This document shows positions 1 through 7,398 of a DNA stretch of 18,136 bases, piece after piece (the stretch's first letter is position 1; each line of letters begins with the position of its first letter). The translations under genes and the position numbers were made by a program. The stretch is from NCBI GenBank assembly GCA_035549615.1, contig DASZQO010000342.1:1-18136 (forward strand), read 5' to 3'. This DNA is from JAKAWQ01 sp035549615. GTDB lineage: Bacteria; Pseudomonadota; Alphaproteobacteria; Acetobacterales; Acetobacteraceae. The notes below the pieces were generated by a model. The model saw nothing but the letters and a program-made list of their open reading frames with translations. It searched no databases and was not told where the DNA came from.

Positions 1-553
1 GGCGCATCGGCCCGTCCCGAACCTGCGCGATGAGCACCACGCCGCCGAACGCGGCCAGCACAAGACCAAGGATGCCAAGAAGCCAGAAGCCCAGAATCTC
101 ACCGATTGCGGCAAGCAGCGCGCCGATCGCATAGGCGCCGAGAAAAACCGGCAACCGCGTGAACGCCCCGCCCGACAAATGGGCCGGCCGCGCGGCTCGC
201 CGCCTTCGTGCGACCAGCACCGCCCCGATGACGGACGTTGCGAACGCGATTGCAAGCAGCGCCCAATAAAGCAGGCTTGCCCGCAATGCCGGCACCACGC
301 CGAGAAGGAGCAGAACCGTCCCGCCGAGCAGCCCGCCGGCAATCGCCTGATGCATCCGCGCCGCTTCCGGCTTGCGGCCGACAATCGCATGGACATCGAC
401 CAGATAGCGCCGCGGCAGCGAAGCGAGCCCGCCAATCCAGTTCACGCGCGCCGCTTCCCCGTGCCGCCATAGGGCAGCCAGCCTTGCGATCTCGACCGCC
501 AGAAACACGAGCAGGGCCCATGCCAGCGCGATCAGCCACGCTCCCGGCGCCAT
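1..553 (-). CDS. dgcB: DgcB-type DUF3483 membrane/Fe-S protein, N-terminal part (cut by window edge)
   Basis: This is the 5' part (184 codons) of a gene that leaves the window at base 1. Reading from the ATG at 553-551, the protein is hydrophobic, with likely membrane segments near residues 5-25, 71-90, 94-115, 135-152 and 155-177. Residues 47-60, LPRRYLVDVHAIVG, followed by a KPEAARMHQAIAGG stretch, match what I recall of the DUF3483 domain at the start of DgcB. In that family the membrane domain is followed by 4Fe-4S and CCG domains, which would lie outside the window. DgcB is thought to take electrons from the DgcA demethylase into the respiratory chain. The ATG is only 6 bases past the dgcA stop, so the two are surely co-transcribed. 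The family call is good. The symbol follows the glycine betaine pathway; a stachydrine-pathway equivalent is equally possible. Confidence 0.8.
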   Translation of the reverse strand, partial: MAPGAWLIALAWALLVFLAVEIARLAALWRHGEAARVNWIGGLASLPRRYLVDVHAIVGRKPEAARMHQAIAGGLLGGTVLLLLGVVPALRASLLYWALLAIAFATSVIGAVLVARRRRAARPAHLSGGAFTRLPVFLGAYAIGALLAAIGEILGFWLLGILGLVLAAFGGVVLIAQVRDGPMR

Positions 554-559
554 CGCGGC

Positions 560-2665
560 TCAGAAATCCTTGCAGAGACGCAACGCATCATAGATCGCCG
601 CATGGATGTTCCGCCCCGCCGCCGCGTCGCCGATGCGATAGAGCGCGAACCTGGGCGCGGCCATCGCCTTCTCGCGTGATTCAGGCCCTCGGTGATCCCA
701 CCTTCGGTCATCCCGCTCTCGCGGATCAAGATGCGGCTGTCCCCGCCCTGCGACCAGGGCGGCAAGATCGATCTGCCCATGATTGACCGATGCGTCTTTA
801 AGCTCGCGATACAATTCATTGACGGGAAGCGTGCCGAAATCCACCACCACGTGATCGACCACCCGCTCCTCCTCCGCAAGACTCATGGTGTTTCTCAGCA
901 CCGCGACCAGCCGGTTGTCCTCCCGGCGCACTTCCAGAAGATCGAGATTGGGCGAGATGATCACGCCAAGCTTGTATACCTCGCGCAGATGCACCGGCTG
1001 GTTGGTGGTGCCCACTTCCTCCGCGGCCATCCGGTCCAGCGTGGCGAGTTCGACGAGCGCCCCGCGCCGCGCGATATATTCCGCACAGGAGACGCCGCTG
1101 TGCTGGCCCATCCCGTCATAGAGCAGCACCGAGCCACCGAACTCCATTCCCTGGCGCAGAACGTCAGCCGTCGTCACGACGAGATCGGCGCCCGGCATAA
1201 AGCCCCGATTGGGCCGCCCGCCGGTCGCGGCGATGACGATATCGGGCGCCTCCTCCAGCACCATCGCCCCGTTCGCTTGTACGCCAAGCCGCACATCGAC
1301 GCCGAGCTTGCGCACCTGCCCGGATAGCCAGCGTGGAATGCCGGAAAGCGCCTCCCGCCATCCGGCCTTTGCCGCGATGTTGATCTGCCCGCCCAGGCTG
1401 CTTTCGCGTTCGAACAGAACCACGTCATGCCCACGCTCGGCGCTTACCCGCGCCGCTTCCAGCCCGCCCGGGCCACCCCCCACCACCACGATCCTACGCT
1501 TGCGCCCGGCTTTCGCGATGACATGCGGCATTGTCGCCTCGCGCCCGGTCGCCGCGTTCTGGATGCAGAGCGCATCCGCCCCGGTATAGATCCGGTCGAT
1601 GCAATAGCCCGCACCCACACATTGGCGAATATCGTCAACCCGCCCTTCCTGAAGCTTCTTTGCAAGATGCGGATCGGCGATATGCGCGCGTGTCATCGCG
1701 ACCATATCGACATGGCCTTCTGCGACGGCCCGCGCGGCCGTGGCGAGATCGGTCACCCGCTGGGCGTGAAACACGGGCACCTCCACCTCGCGCCGGATCG
1801 CACTGGCAAGGTAGAGAAAAGGCGCAACCGGAAATGCCATGTTCGGCAGCGACACCGCATGGGCGAGATGGTCGCGCGCCTGGCCGCCAACAACATTGAC
1901 GAAATCGACCAGCCCGCGCCGAGCATGCTCCGCCGCGATTGAGATGCATTCCTCATGGCTCAGCCCCTCGGCGAGCAGCTCATCACCCGACATCCGCATG
2001 CCGATGACGAAATCATTGCCCACCGAGGCGCGCATCGCCTCGAGAATCTCGAAGCTGAAGCGCATCCGGTTGAGGAGGGGGCCACCATAGGAATCGGTCC
2101 GATGATTGACCGAGGGCGACCAGAACTGATCGACCAGATGCCCATGCGCCGCCGAAATCTCGCAGCCATCCAGCCCGCCATCCCGCGCCCGCCGCGCAGC
2201 CGCGGCGAAATCGGCGATCACCCGGTCGATATCCTCCTGCTCCATCTCCCGCGGGATGGAGCGGCTGGCAGGTTCGCGCCACGGCGAGGAGGAAATGGTC
2301 GGCAGCCAGTGCTCAGTGTCCCAGCGCGTCCGCCGTCCCATATGCGTAAGCTGGATCATCAGCTTCGCGCCATGGATGTGCACGCGCTCGGAGAATTGCT
2401 GAAAATAGGGAATGACGCTGTCGTCAGCGACCGAAATCTGGTTCCATGGCGTCGCCGGGCTGTCGAGCGCGACGGAGGAGGAACCGCCGAACATGGTGAG
2501 CCCGATGCCGCCTTTCGCCTTCTCGGCGTGATAAAGCTGGTACCGCTCCTGCGGCTTGCCGTCGCGGCCATAGCCCGGCGCATGGCTCGTGCTCATCAGC
2601 CGGTTGCGGATCACCACCCCGCGAATGCTGAGCGGCCGGAACAGCGCCTCGGCGCCCGCGATCAC
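560..2665 (-). CDS. dgcA: DgcA/StcD-type FMN- and FAD-dependent N-demethylase (NADH:flavin oxidoreductase family)
   Basis: A 701-residue Old Yellow Enzyme/2,4-dienoyl-CoA-reductase-type flavoprotein. The N-terminal TIM barrel (about 1-375) has the family signatures at 171-182 (SAAHGHLVDQFW) and 190-200 (TDSYGGPLLNR). It is followed by an Fe-S-type cysteine cluster (C349, C355, C367) and a dinucleotide-binding fold with GGGPGG at 396-401. DgcA relatives oxidise a tertiary methylamine such as dimethylglycine; StcD acts on N-methylproline. The start is a GTG that overlaps the regulator's TGA by four bases (GTGA), and no ATG lies near it. dgcB follows after 6 bases. The end, GRNIHAAIYDALRLCKDF, fits the family, but before it is a charged stretch (about 641-658) encoded by an imperfect 15-bp tandem duplication. 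Pairing with a Rieske oxygenase and DgcB supports N-demethylation over fatty-acid metabolism; the exact substrate is not determined. Confidence 0.88.
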   Translation of the reverse strand: MIAGAEALFRPLSIRGVVIRNRLMSTSHAPGYGRDGKPQERYQLYHAEKAKGGIGLTMFGGSSSVALDSPATPWNQISVADDSVIPYFQQFSERVHIHGAKLMIQLTHMGRRTRWDTEHWLPTISSSPWREPASRSIPREMEQEDIDRVIADFAAAARRARDGGLDGCEISAAHGHLVDQFWSPSVNHRTDSYGGPLLNRMRFSFEILEAMRASVGNDFVIGMRMSGDELLAEGLSHEECISIAAEHARRGLVDFVNVVGGQARDHLAHAVSLPNMAFPVAPFLYLASAIRREVEVPVFHAQRVTDLATAARAVAEGHVDMVAMTRAHIADPHLAKKLQEGRVDDIRQCVGAGYCIDRIYTGADALCIQNAATGREATMPHVIAKAGRKRRIVVVGGGPGGLEAARVSAERGHDVVLFERESSLGGQINIAAKAGWREALSGIPRWLSGQVRKLGVDVRLGVQANGAMVLEEAPDIVIAATGGRPNRGFMPGADLVVTTADVLRQGMEFGGSVLLYDGMGQHSGVSCAEYIARRGALVELATLDRMAAEEVGTTNQPVHLREVYKLGVIISPNLDLLEVRREDNRLVAVLRNTMSLAEEERVVDHVVVDFGTLPVNELYRELKDASVNHGQIDLAALVAGRGQPHLDPRERDDRRWDHRGPESREKAMAAPRFALYRIGDAAAGRNIHAAIYDALRLCKDF
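685..714. repeat. imperfect 15-bp tandem duplication inside dgcA
   Basis: Two adjacent 15-base units, 685-699 and 700-714, agree at 12 of 15 positions (gccctcggtgatccc and accttcggtcatccc on the plus strand). They lie in frame within the 3' part of dgcA and encode much of a highly charged insert before the conserved C-terminal segment. Confidence 0.7.
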
Positions 2666-3669
2666 GCAAGCGCTCCGGCGCTGCGCGGCGAGGCATCGGC
2701 CATCGCCCGGATCTGGCGCTCGGCGCGCGGCGAATAGCCGAAATGGGCGCGATAGGCATTGGCGAAATAGGCGCTGGAGCCGAAACCGCAGGCCACCGCC
2801 ACTTCCGTCACCGGCATCTTCATCATTTGCAACATGGCCTGCGCCCGTTTCAGTCGCAGCGTCTTGATAAACGAAGCCGGGCTTTCGCCAAGATGGATGC
2901 GGAACAAGCGCTGCAGCTGGCGAAGCGAGATCCCGAGCGCGGCTGCGACCTCGGCCGGATGCTGCCTCTCGGCGATCCCGTCCTCGATCATGGCCATGGC
3001 GCGTCCCAGCAAAGGATGGTTGAGGCTGACGCGGTCATGCTCATGGATCGGCTGCCGCTCGGCGCCACCGCGGATGCGATCGAGAATGAAAGTCACCGAG
3101 ACCTGCTCGGCGATCTCTCGCCCGAGCCTCGCTTCGATCAGGAACAGCATCATATCGAGCGGCCCGATCCCGCCCGTGCAGGTCAGCCGGTCGCGGTCGA
3201 GCACGAAGAGCTCGTTCACGACTTCGATTGCGGGAAATTCCTCACGCATCGCCGCCGTATCCTCCCAGTGGACGGCGCAGCGATGAAAATCCAGCAGCCC
3301 GGCCTCGGCAAGGGCGAAGGTGCCGGTGCAAAGCGCCCCGAGCGGGATGCCATCGCGCGCGAGCTTGCGAAGTGAGGCGATCAGCTTCCGGCTGACCACG
3401 CTTCGCACATCCACGCCTCCGCACACGAACAGAAGATCGGGCAGGATATCGGGCGGATGCGCCCGATCCAGCGGAATGGTCGGGGCCATCGTCAAACCGT
3501 TGCTCGCCCGCACCGGCCTCTCATCAAGGCCGAAAAGAGTCCAGCGATAGACCGTCCGTCCGACACAGCGGTTGGCCATGCGGCAAGCCTCGATCGCGTT
3601 GGTGAGCGCGATCATCGAATAGTCCGGCAGGGTCAGAAACCCGAAATGGGCAAGCTTGGCGGGAATCAT
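2662..3669 (-). CDS. GbdR-like GATase1/AraC-family transcriptional regulator
   Basis: 335 residues. The N-terminal DJ-1/PfpI-like (GATase1) domain spans about 5-190, with the family-typical GALCTGTFALAEAGLLD at 111-127 and a VHWED at 133-137. The C-terminal AraC DNA-binding domain is about 225-320: a first helix-turn-helix around 238-258 (AEVAAALGISLRQLQRLF) and a second around 287-312 ending HFGYSPR. GbdR of Pseudomonas has this architecture and activates glycine betaine and dimethylglycine genes; related proteins control carnitine and arginine genes. The reading frame stays open far upstream, but that part lies inside the reductase gene. The ATG at 3669 gives the normal family start (MIPAKLAHFGFLTLPDYSM) 20 bases after the reductase stop. 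It overlaps dgcA by 4 bases. Likely activator of this operon, possibly self-regulating because it lies inside it; that role is inferred. Confidence 0.88.
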   Translation of the reverse strand: MIPAKLAHFGFLTLPDYSMIALTNAIEACRMANRCVGRTVYRWTLFGLDERPVRASNGLTMAPTIPLDRAHPPDILPDLLFVCGGVDVRSVVSRKLIASLRKLARDGIPLGALCTGTFALAEAGLLDFHRCAVHWEDTAAMREEFPAIEVVNELFVLDRDRLTCTGGIGPLDMMLFLIEARLGREIAEQVSVTFILDRIRGGAERQPIHEHDRVSLNHPLLGRAMAMIEDGIAERQHPAEVAAALGISLRQLQRLFRIHLGESPASFIKTLRLKRAQAMLQMMKMPVTEVAVACGFGSSAYFANAYRAHFGYSPRAERQIRAMADASPRSAGALA

Positions 3670-3689
3670 CGGATGCCGTCCTGGGCCTC

Positions 3690-4778
3690 TCAGCGCTCGA
3701 TCACGAGGTCGGAAAGCGGGGTAGAACAACAGATCAGGATCATTCCCTGATCGATCTCGCGCTGGCGGATCCCGCCTTGATGCTTCATCTCCACCTGGCC
3801 GGAAACGAGCCTGCTCTTGCAGGTGCCGCAGAGGCCCTGGGTGCAGGAGGATGGCAGGCGCAGCCCCTCTGCCCGCGCGGCCGCCAACACATGCTGCCCC
3901 GGCTTCACCGCGATCGTCCGCCCGCTTTTCGTGAAGGTGACATGGAACCCCGATCCTGCAGAAGCCTCGTCTGCCGCAGCCACACCCACGGCCGAGGCCG
4001 AGAAATCGAAGCTCTCCTCGTGATAGCGCTGCATGTCGAAGCCGAACGCGCCCAGGCCCGCGCGTACTGCCGCCATGAAGGGGGCTGGCCCGCAATCGAA
4101 CACGGTTCGCTCCATCAGGTCGGGCACGAGAAGCGAGAGCAAAGCCTCGCTCACCCGCCCACACGGCCCTCCCCAGCGCTCGCCGGGCGAATCCCCTTCG
4201 CAGACATGGATCACGCGGAGATGGGGCATATGGTGCGCCATCATCGCAAGTTCGTGGCGGAAGATGATATCGGCCGGGCTGCGCGCGAAATGAACGAACA
4301 GGATATCCGTCTCCGGCGCGACATCCTGATGCGCCCGCGCCATCGACATCAGGGGTGTTACTCCCGAGCCACCCGAGAGGAACAGATATTTCTCCCCGGG
4401 ATGCGCAACGAAGCTGAAATCGCCGAGCGGACCCACCGCCCGCACCGTCATTCCCGGCCTGAGATTCGCATGGAGCCAGGGCGAGACCACGCCATCCATC
4501 TTGCGCTTCACCGTGATCGCGATACGGTCCGGCCGGGTCGGCGTGGAGGCGATCGTGTAGCAGCGATTGACGGTCATGCCATCGATTGGAAAATCGAAGG
4601 TCAGGAACTGCCCCGGCCAGTAGAGGAATCGTGAAGGCCTTCGGCTTGCGAAGCTGAAGGTGCGCACGTCCGCGGTCTCATCACGCACGCCCACGCACAG
4701 CAACTCGTCATCCGCCTCGCTGTTCCACGCGGCGAGCTTGCCCTCCCGCGCCGCCCGAAAAATGCCGGCGGCCGTCAT
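3690..4778 (-). CDS. gbcB: GbcB-type flavodoxin/ferredoxin-NAD(P)H reductase with C-terminal 2Fe-2S domain
   Basis: 362 residues, a complete class-IA-like oxygenase reductase. The FAD domain (about 25-125) carries RCYTIAS at 72-78. The NAD(P)H domain (about 130-245) has GGSGVTP at 136-142 and the CGPAPFM end motif at 229-235. YHEESF at 252-257 links to a plant-type ferredoxin domain (about 277-362) with cluster cysteines C312, C317, C320 and C350 or C351. Its role is to pass electrons from NAD(P)H to the Rieske centre of the upstream oxygenase. The ATG overlaps the oxygenase TGA by four bases (ATGA), indicating translational coupling. This FAD-NAD-2Fe-2S order is that of GbcB and the carnitine reductase CntB. 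The reaction type is firm; the symbol rests on the neighbours. Confidence 0.87.
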   Translation of the reverse strand: MTAAGIFRAAREGKLAAWNSEADDELLCVGVRDETADVRTFSFASRRPSRFLYWPGQFLTFDFPIDGMTVNRCYTIASTPTRPDRIAITVKRKMDGVVSPWLHANLRPGMTVRAVGPLGDFSFVAHPGEKYLFLSGGSGVTPLMSMARAHQDVAPETDILFVHFARSPADIIFRHELAMMAHHMPHLRVIHVCEGDSPGERWGGPCGRVSEALLSLLVPDLMERTVFDCGPAPFMAAVRAGLGAFGFDMQRYHEESFDFSASAVGVAAADEASAGSGFHVTFTKSGRTIAVKPGQHVLAAARAEGLRLPSSCTQGLCGTCKSRLVSGQVEMKHQGGIRQREIDQGMILICCSTPLSDLVIER

Positions 4779-6034
4779 GACCCCGCGAGGGCTGCCAGCC
4801 GCTGGATGTACCAGTTCACGAATTGCTCCACCTGGCCTTCGGTCTGCGGCGAATAGGGCCCGGGCACATACCCCCCGCTCGCTGCCCCGGCCTGCGCGAG
4901 CCCGACCAGCCTGCCATCCTGGAGATTCGTCTCTCGCCAGACCTGGATCAGAGTCTCAAGGTCGTAATCAACTCCCTCGATCGCATCCCTGTGCACCAAC
5001 CATTTCGTCCGCAGCAACGTCCGGTCTGGCGCCAGCGGCAGCACGGCAAAGCTCACGATATGGTCGCTCATGAAATGGTGCCAGGAATTAGGCTGGGTAT
5101 GGAATGAAAGATCACCAAGCTTCTTCTCTTTCGTCGCTCCAAGCAGCTTCCTGCAGGCGATCTTGGTATCGAGTGTCTGGGATTCTCCATCCTTGTCCAT
5201 CGGCATTCGGCCGATCCGGAAGCCGGAGACCATGTCGTCGAGATGGCCGATCTCACGCGAGGGAAAGCCACTCCGGTCCCAGGCGGCACAGAAAGTCTCG
5301 ACCATGAGATCGTAATTCCGCCGCTGCGCGATGCGCGCGGGATCATTCTCCTCGGCATCGAAGCCGAACCCGTATTCGAAGATCGAGGCGGTCAGTTCGG
5401 GATGATTCAAGGAGCAATGATAGCACTCACGATTGTTCTCCATCGTGAGCTTCCAATTGCCCTCCTCGATCAGGTCGATCTGGTGCGCGACCTTGCAGCC
5501 CGCCACGTCATGCGGCGCGATATAGGGGGCAACGATGCGAGCCATTTCGGCGAAGTCTTCTGGCGGATCCTCGGCCAGGCAGACGAACAGAAGCCCGGCC
5601 AGAGAGCGGAGATGAACCTTCCGCAAACCGTGGCAGGCGCGGTCGAAGTCGCTGCCCATATGCTCGGCATGCAGAAGCGCCCCATCCAGGCCATAGGTCC
5701 AGGCATGATAGGGGCAGACTAGCCGGCCGACAGTGGTCTTTTCCTCGGAGACCAGCCGCGCCGCGCGGTGGCGGCAGACATTGTGCATCGCATGGATCGC
5801 ACCGTCATCGTCCCGGCAGATCAGGATCGCATGGCCCCCGATCTGCAGCGTCATCACATCGCCTGGCTCGGCAACATCCGGCTCCACGCCAACAAAAATC
5901 CAGTGCCGGCCGAAGATCAACTCGAGATCGGCCCGAAAGACGGCAGGATCGGTATAGAAAGCCTGATCCAGCATGAAATTGCGGCGACGCGTTGCGATCA
6001 GCCGGCGAAGCTCAGGCGAAACAACATCCGACAT
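4775..6034 (-). CDS. gbcA: Rieske-type quaternary-amine demethylase, oxygenase subunit (GbcA/Stc2-like)
   Basis: 419 residues, the usual length. The Rieske 2Fe-2S ligands are C87, H89, C107 and H110 (CRH and CPYH motifs). The mononuclear iron site is in ENNRECYHCSLNHPEL, with H206 and H211; D373 is a plausible third ligand. The residue between the two metal sites is Glu (E203), where most Rieske dioxygenases have Asp. That exchange is known from the quaternary-amine group, such as carnitine oxygenase CntA. The C-terminal segment (TKWLVHRDAIEGVDYDLE, then YVPGPYS) is also typical of GbcA and Stc2. From memory of those two proteins, the AEHMGSDFD and VAPYIAPH stretches look closer to Stc2 (stachydrine demethylase), but I could not align them. 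I chose ATG at 6034 over the GTG at 6043 because a purine-rich AAGAG sits 8 bases before the ATG. First gene of the demethylation operon. Confidence 0.88.
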   Translation of the reverse strand: MSDVVSPELRRLIATRRRNFMLDQAFYTDPAVFRADLELIFGRHWIFVGVEPDVAEPGDVMTLQIGGHAILICRDDDGAIHAMHNVCRHRAARLVSEEKTTVGRLVCPYHAWTYGLDGALLHAEHMGSDFDRACHGLRKVHLRSLAGLLFVCLAEDPPEDFAEMARIVAPYIAPHDVAGCKVAHQIDLIEEGNWKLTMENNRECYHCSLNHPELTASIFEYGFGFDAEENDPARIAQRRNYDLMVETFCAAWDRSGFPSREIGHLDDMVSGFRIGRMPMDKDGESQTLDTKIACRKLLGATKEKKLGDLSFHTQPNSWHHFMSDHIVSFAVLPLAPDRTLLRTKWLVHRDAIEGVDYDLETLIQVWRETNLQDGRLVGLAQAGAASGGYVPGPYSPQTEGQVEQFVNWYIQRLAALAGS

Positions 6035-6072
6035 GGCGATCACTCTTGGGAGGAATGAACCGCAAGTCTCGC

Positions 6073-6108
6073 ATGTCGCTTATTCAGAATATTGAGATTT
6101 TGCGACAT
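6073..6108. promoter_or_regulatory. 36-bp dyad upstream of the Rieske oxygenase, candidate activator site
   Basis: Arms ATGTCGC (6073-6079) and GCGACAT (6102-6108) are perfect inverted repeats. Symmetry continues inward, with a central AATATT (6088-6093) and further matches at 6084-6085 against 6096-6097. It lies 38 bases upstream of the oxygenase ATG in the only long gap of the amine operon. The size suits a dimeric AraC-family regulator. That it is bound by either GATase-AraC protein encoded here is inference. Confidence 0.55.
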
Positions 6109-6138
6109 TTCCCGACGCATTTTCTGCCATTCTGTGTC

Positions 6139-6154
6139 AGATCAGATATGATCT
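6139..6154. promoter_or_regulatory. inverted repeat AGATCA-N4-TGATCT in the operon leader
   Basis: Six-base arms with a 4-base spacer, AT-rich and without a following T-run on either strand, so not an intrinsic terminator. It lies between the upstream regulator gene and the large dyad. An operator is possible; the role is unknown. Confidence 0.35.
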
Positions 6155-6176
6155 ATATGCATGGCTTCGGATGGTT

Positions 6177-7250
6177 TCAATAGGTTCTTGACCCGGCACA
6201 TTCCAGAACCGGTGCCAGCATGCGGGCCGCGCCGTCGCCTGCCGGATCGCCGCATCCGGCTTCGCCGGGCCGCCGCGCATGGGAGGGTGACATCCCGTGC
6301 AATGCCTTGAACTGGCGAGAGAAATGGGCGCAATCGGAAAACCCGGCATCGAGCGCGATATCCGTCACCGAGCGTGTGGTGGTCTCCAGCAGCCAGCGCG
6401 CATAGCGCAGACGCAGCAGGCGGTACAGATCGGAGGGCCGTTTGCCGAGCGCAGCGTCGAAGCGCCGTTCCAATTGCCGCGTGGAGAGATCAAGCCGTTC
6501 AGCAATCAGGGCGACCGGCAGCGGGTTGGCGAGATTCTGCTCCATCATCAGCAGCGCGCGGCGCACCTGCTCGTCCATCACGTCATGGGCGATCGGCGGA
6601 TGCGGCTGCACCGCGTTCAACCCCCGTGTCTGGGTCAGCAGCAGAACTTGATGCGGCTTTTGCGCGAGCCGGCTGCCCAGATGCCGCTCGACCAGCGCCG
6701 CCGCGAGGTCGGCTGCACCCGCGCCTCCCGCGCAGGTGATCCGGTTGCCATCGATCTCGAAAAGCCGGTCGCCGATCACCTCGTGATTGGGAAACTCGGC
6801 GCGGAAATCCTGGTAATGAAGCCAGCTCACGCAGACGCGCCGCCCTTCCATCAGCCCCGCGCGGCAGAGGATGAAGCTGCCGGTACAGATGCCGATGAGC
6901 TTCGCATCCGCCTCGGCCGCGCGGCGCAGATAGGCATAAAGCGCGGGGTTGGCCGGCTGGCTGTTGTGCAGAATGCCGCCGATCATGGCGATATAATCGA
7001 ATTGCGCCGGGTCAAGAAAAAGACTGCCCGGTAGGAGTTGGACCCCCGAGCTCGAGCGGATCGGCGCCGCGCTTTCCGCCATGATCGTCCAACGGCAATT
7101 GATCGGCCGCGAAAAATCGGACTCGTCGGCGGCCAGCCGCAGCGTATCGACGAAGAGCGAAAAGGCTGAGAGGGTGAAATCGTTGGCAAGCAGAATGCCG
7201 ACCGAAAGCGGCTTCGGATCTCTCCGCCGGGTTGCGGCCTTTGGCTGCAT
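6177..7250 (-). CDS. second GATase1/AraC-family (GlxA-type) transcriptional regulator
   Basis: 357 residues with the same architecture as the regulator inside the demethylase operon but clearly a different protein. The GATase1-like domain spans about 15-195, with the nucleophile-elbow-like GICTGSFILCRAGLM at 120-134. The AraC domain is about 225-325: helix-turn-helix one near 247-267 (LIAERLDLSTRQLERRF), then SVTDIALDAGFSDCAHFSRQF at 294-314 and HGMSPSHAR. A purine-rich AGGATAGA lies directly before the ATG. It ends 142 bases before the oxygenase ATG on the same strand and has its own candidate promoter. The final 30 residues after the AraC domain are Gly/Ala-rich and not family-typical. It probably senses an amine or a breakdown product; target unknown. 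Confidence 0.88.
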   Translation of the reverse strand: MQPKAATRRRDPKPLSVGILLANDFTLSAFSLFVDTLRLAADESDFSRPINCRWTIMAESAAPIRSSSGVQLLPGSLFLDPAQFDYIAMIGGILHNSQPANPALYAYLRRAAEADAKLIGICTGSFILCRAGLMEGRRVCVSWLHYQDFRAEFPNHEVIGDRLFEIDGNRITCAGGAGAADLAAALVERHLGSRLAQKPHQVLLLTQTRGLNAVQPHPPIAHDVMDEQVRRALLMMEQNLANPLPVALIAERLDLSTRQLERRFDAALGKRPSDLYRLLRLRYARWLLETTTRSVTDIALDAGFSDCAHFSRQFKALHGMSPSHARRPGEAGCGDPAGDGAARMLAPVLECAGSRTY

Positions 7251-7273
7251 TCTATCCTGCCCTCCGCCTCTCC

Positions 7274-7290
7274 CCCGGTTGCCAACCGGG
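7274..7290. promoter_or_regulatory. perfect inverted repeat CCCGGTT-GCC-AACCGGG in a regulator leader
   Basis: Seven-base GC-rich arms with a 3-base loop, 23 bases upstream of the regulator ATG, between the candidate promoter and the ribosome site. It could be an operator for autoregulation or a stable hairpin in the leader RNA. No T-run follows it. Confidence 0.45.
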
Positions 7291-7304
7291 AACGGACGCG
7301 AACC

Positions 7305-7334
7305 CTATAACAGAAAACCCTTCTCTTTTGTCAG
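7305..7334 (-). promoter_or_regulatory. candidate sigma-70-type promoter of the second GATase-AraC regulator
   Basis: Read on the minus strand, CTGACA (7334-7329; 5 of 6 to TTGACA) is followed after 18 bases by TTATAG (7310-7305). It lies in the 148-base gap between the glycosylase stop and the regulator ATG. The -10 match is only fair. Confidence 0.35.
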
Positions 7335-7398
7335 GTTAACTCAGGGCGAGCGGCAGGACGCCGCCCCCTCCTTCGGAGACACGAGATACCGCCCCTGA

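Noticed and set aside
3670..4164. Upstream in-frame extension of the GbdR-like regulator
   Set aside because: It lies inside the reductase gene in another frame, has Arg/Gly-rich shadow composition, and the family start is at 3669.
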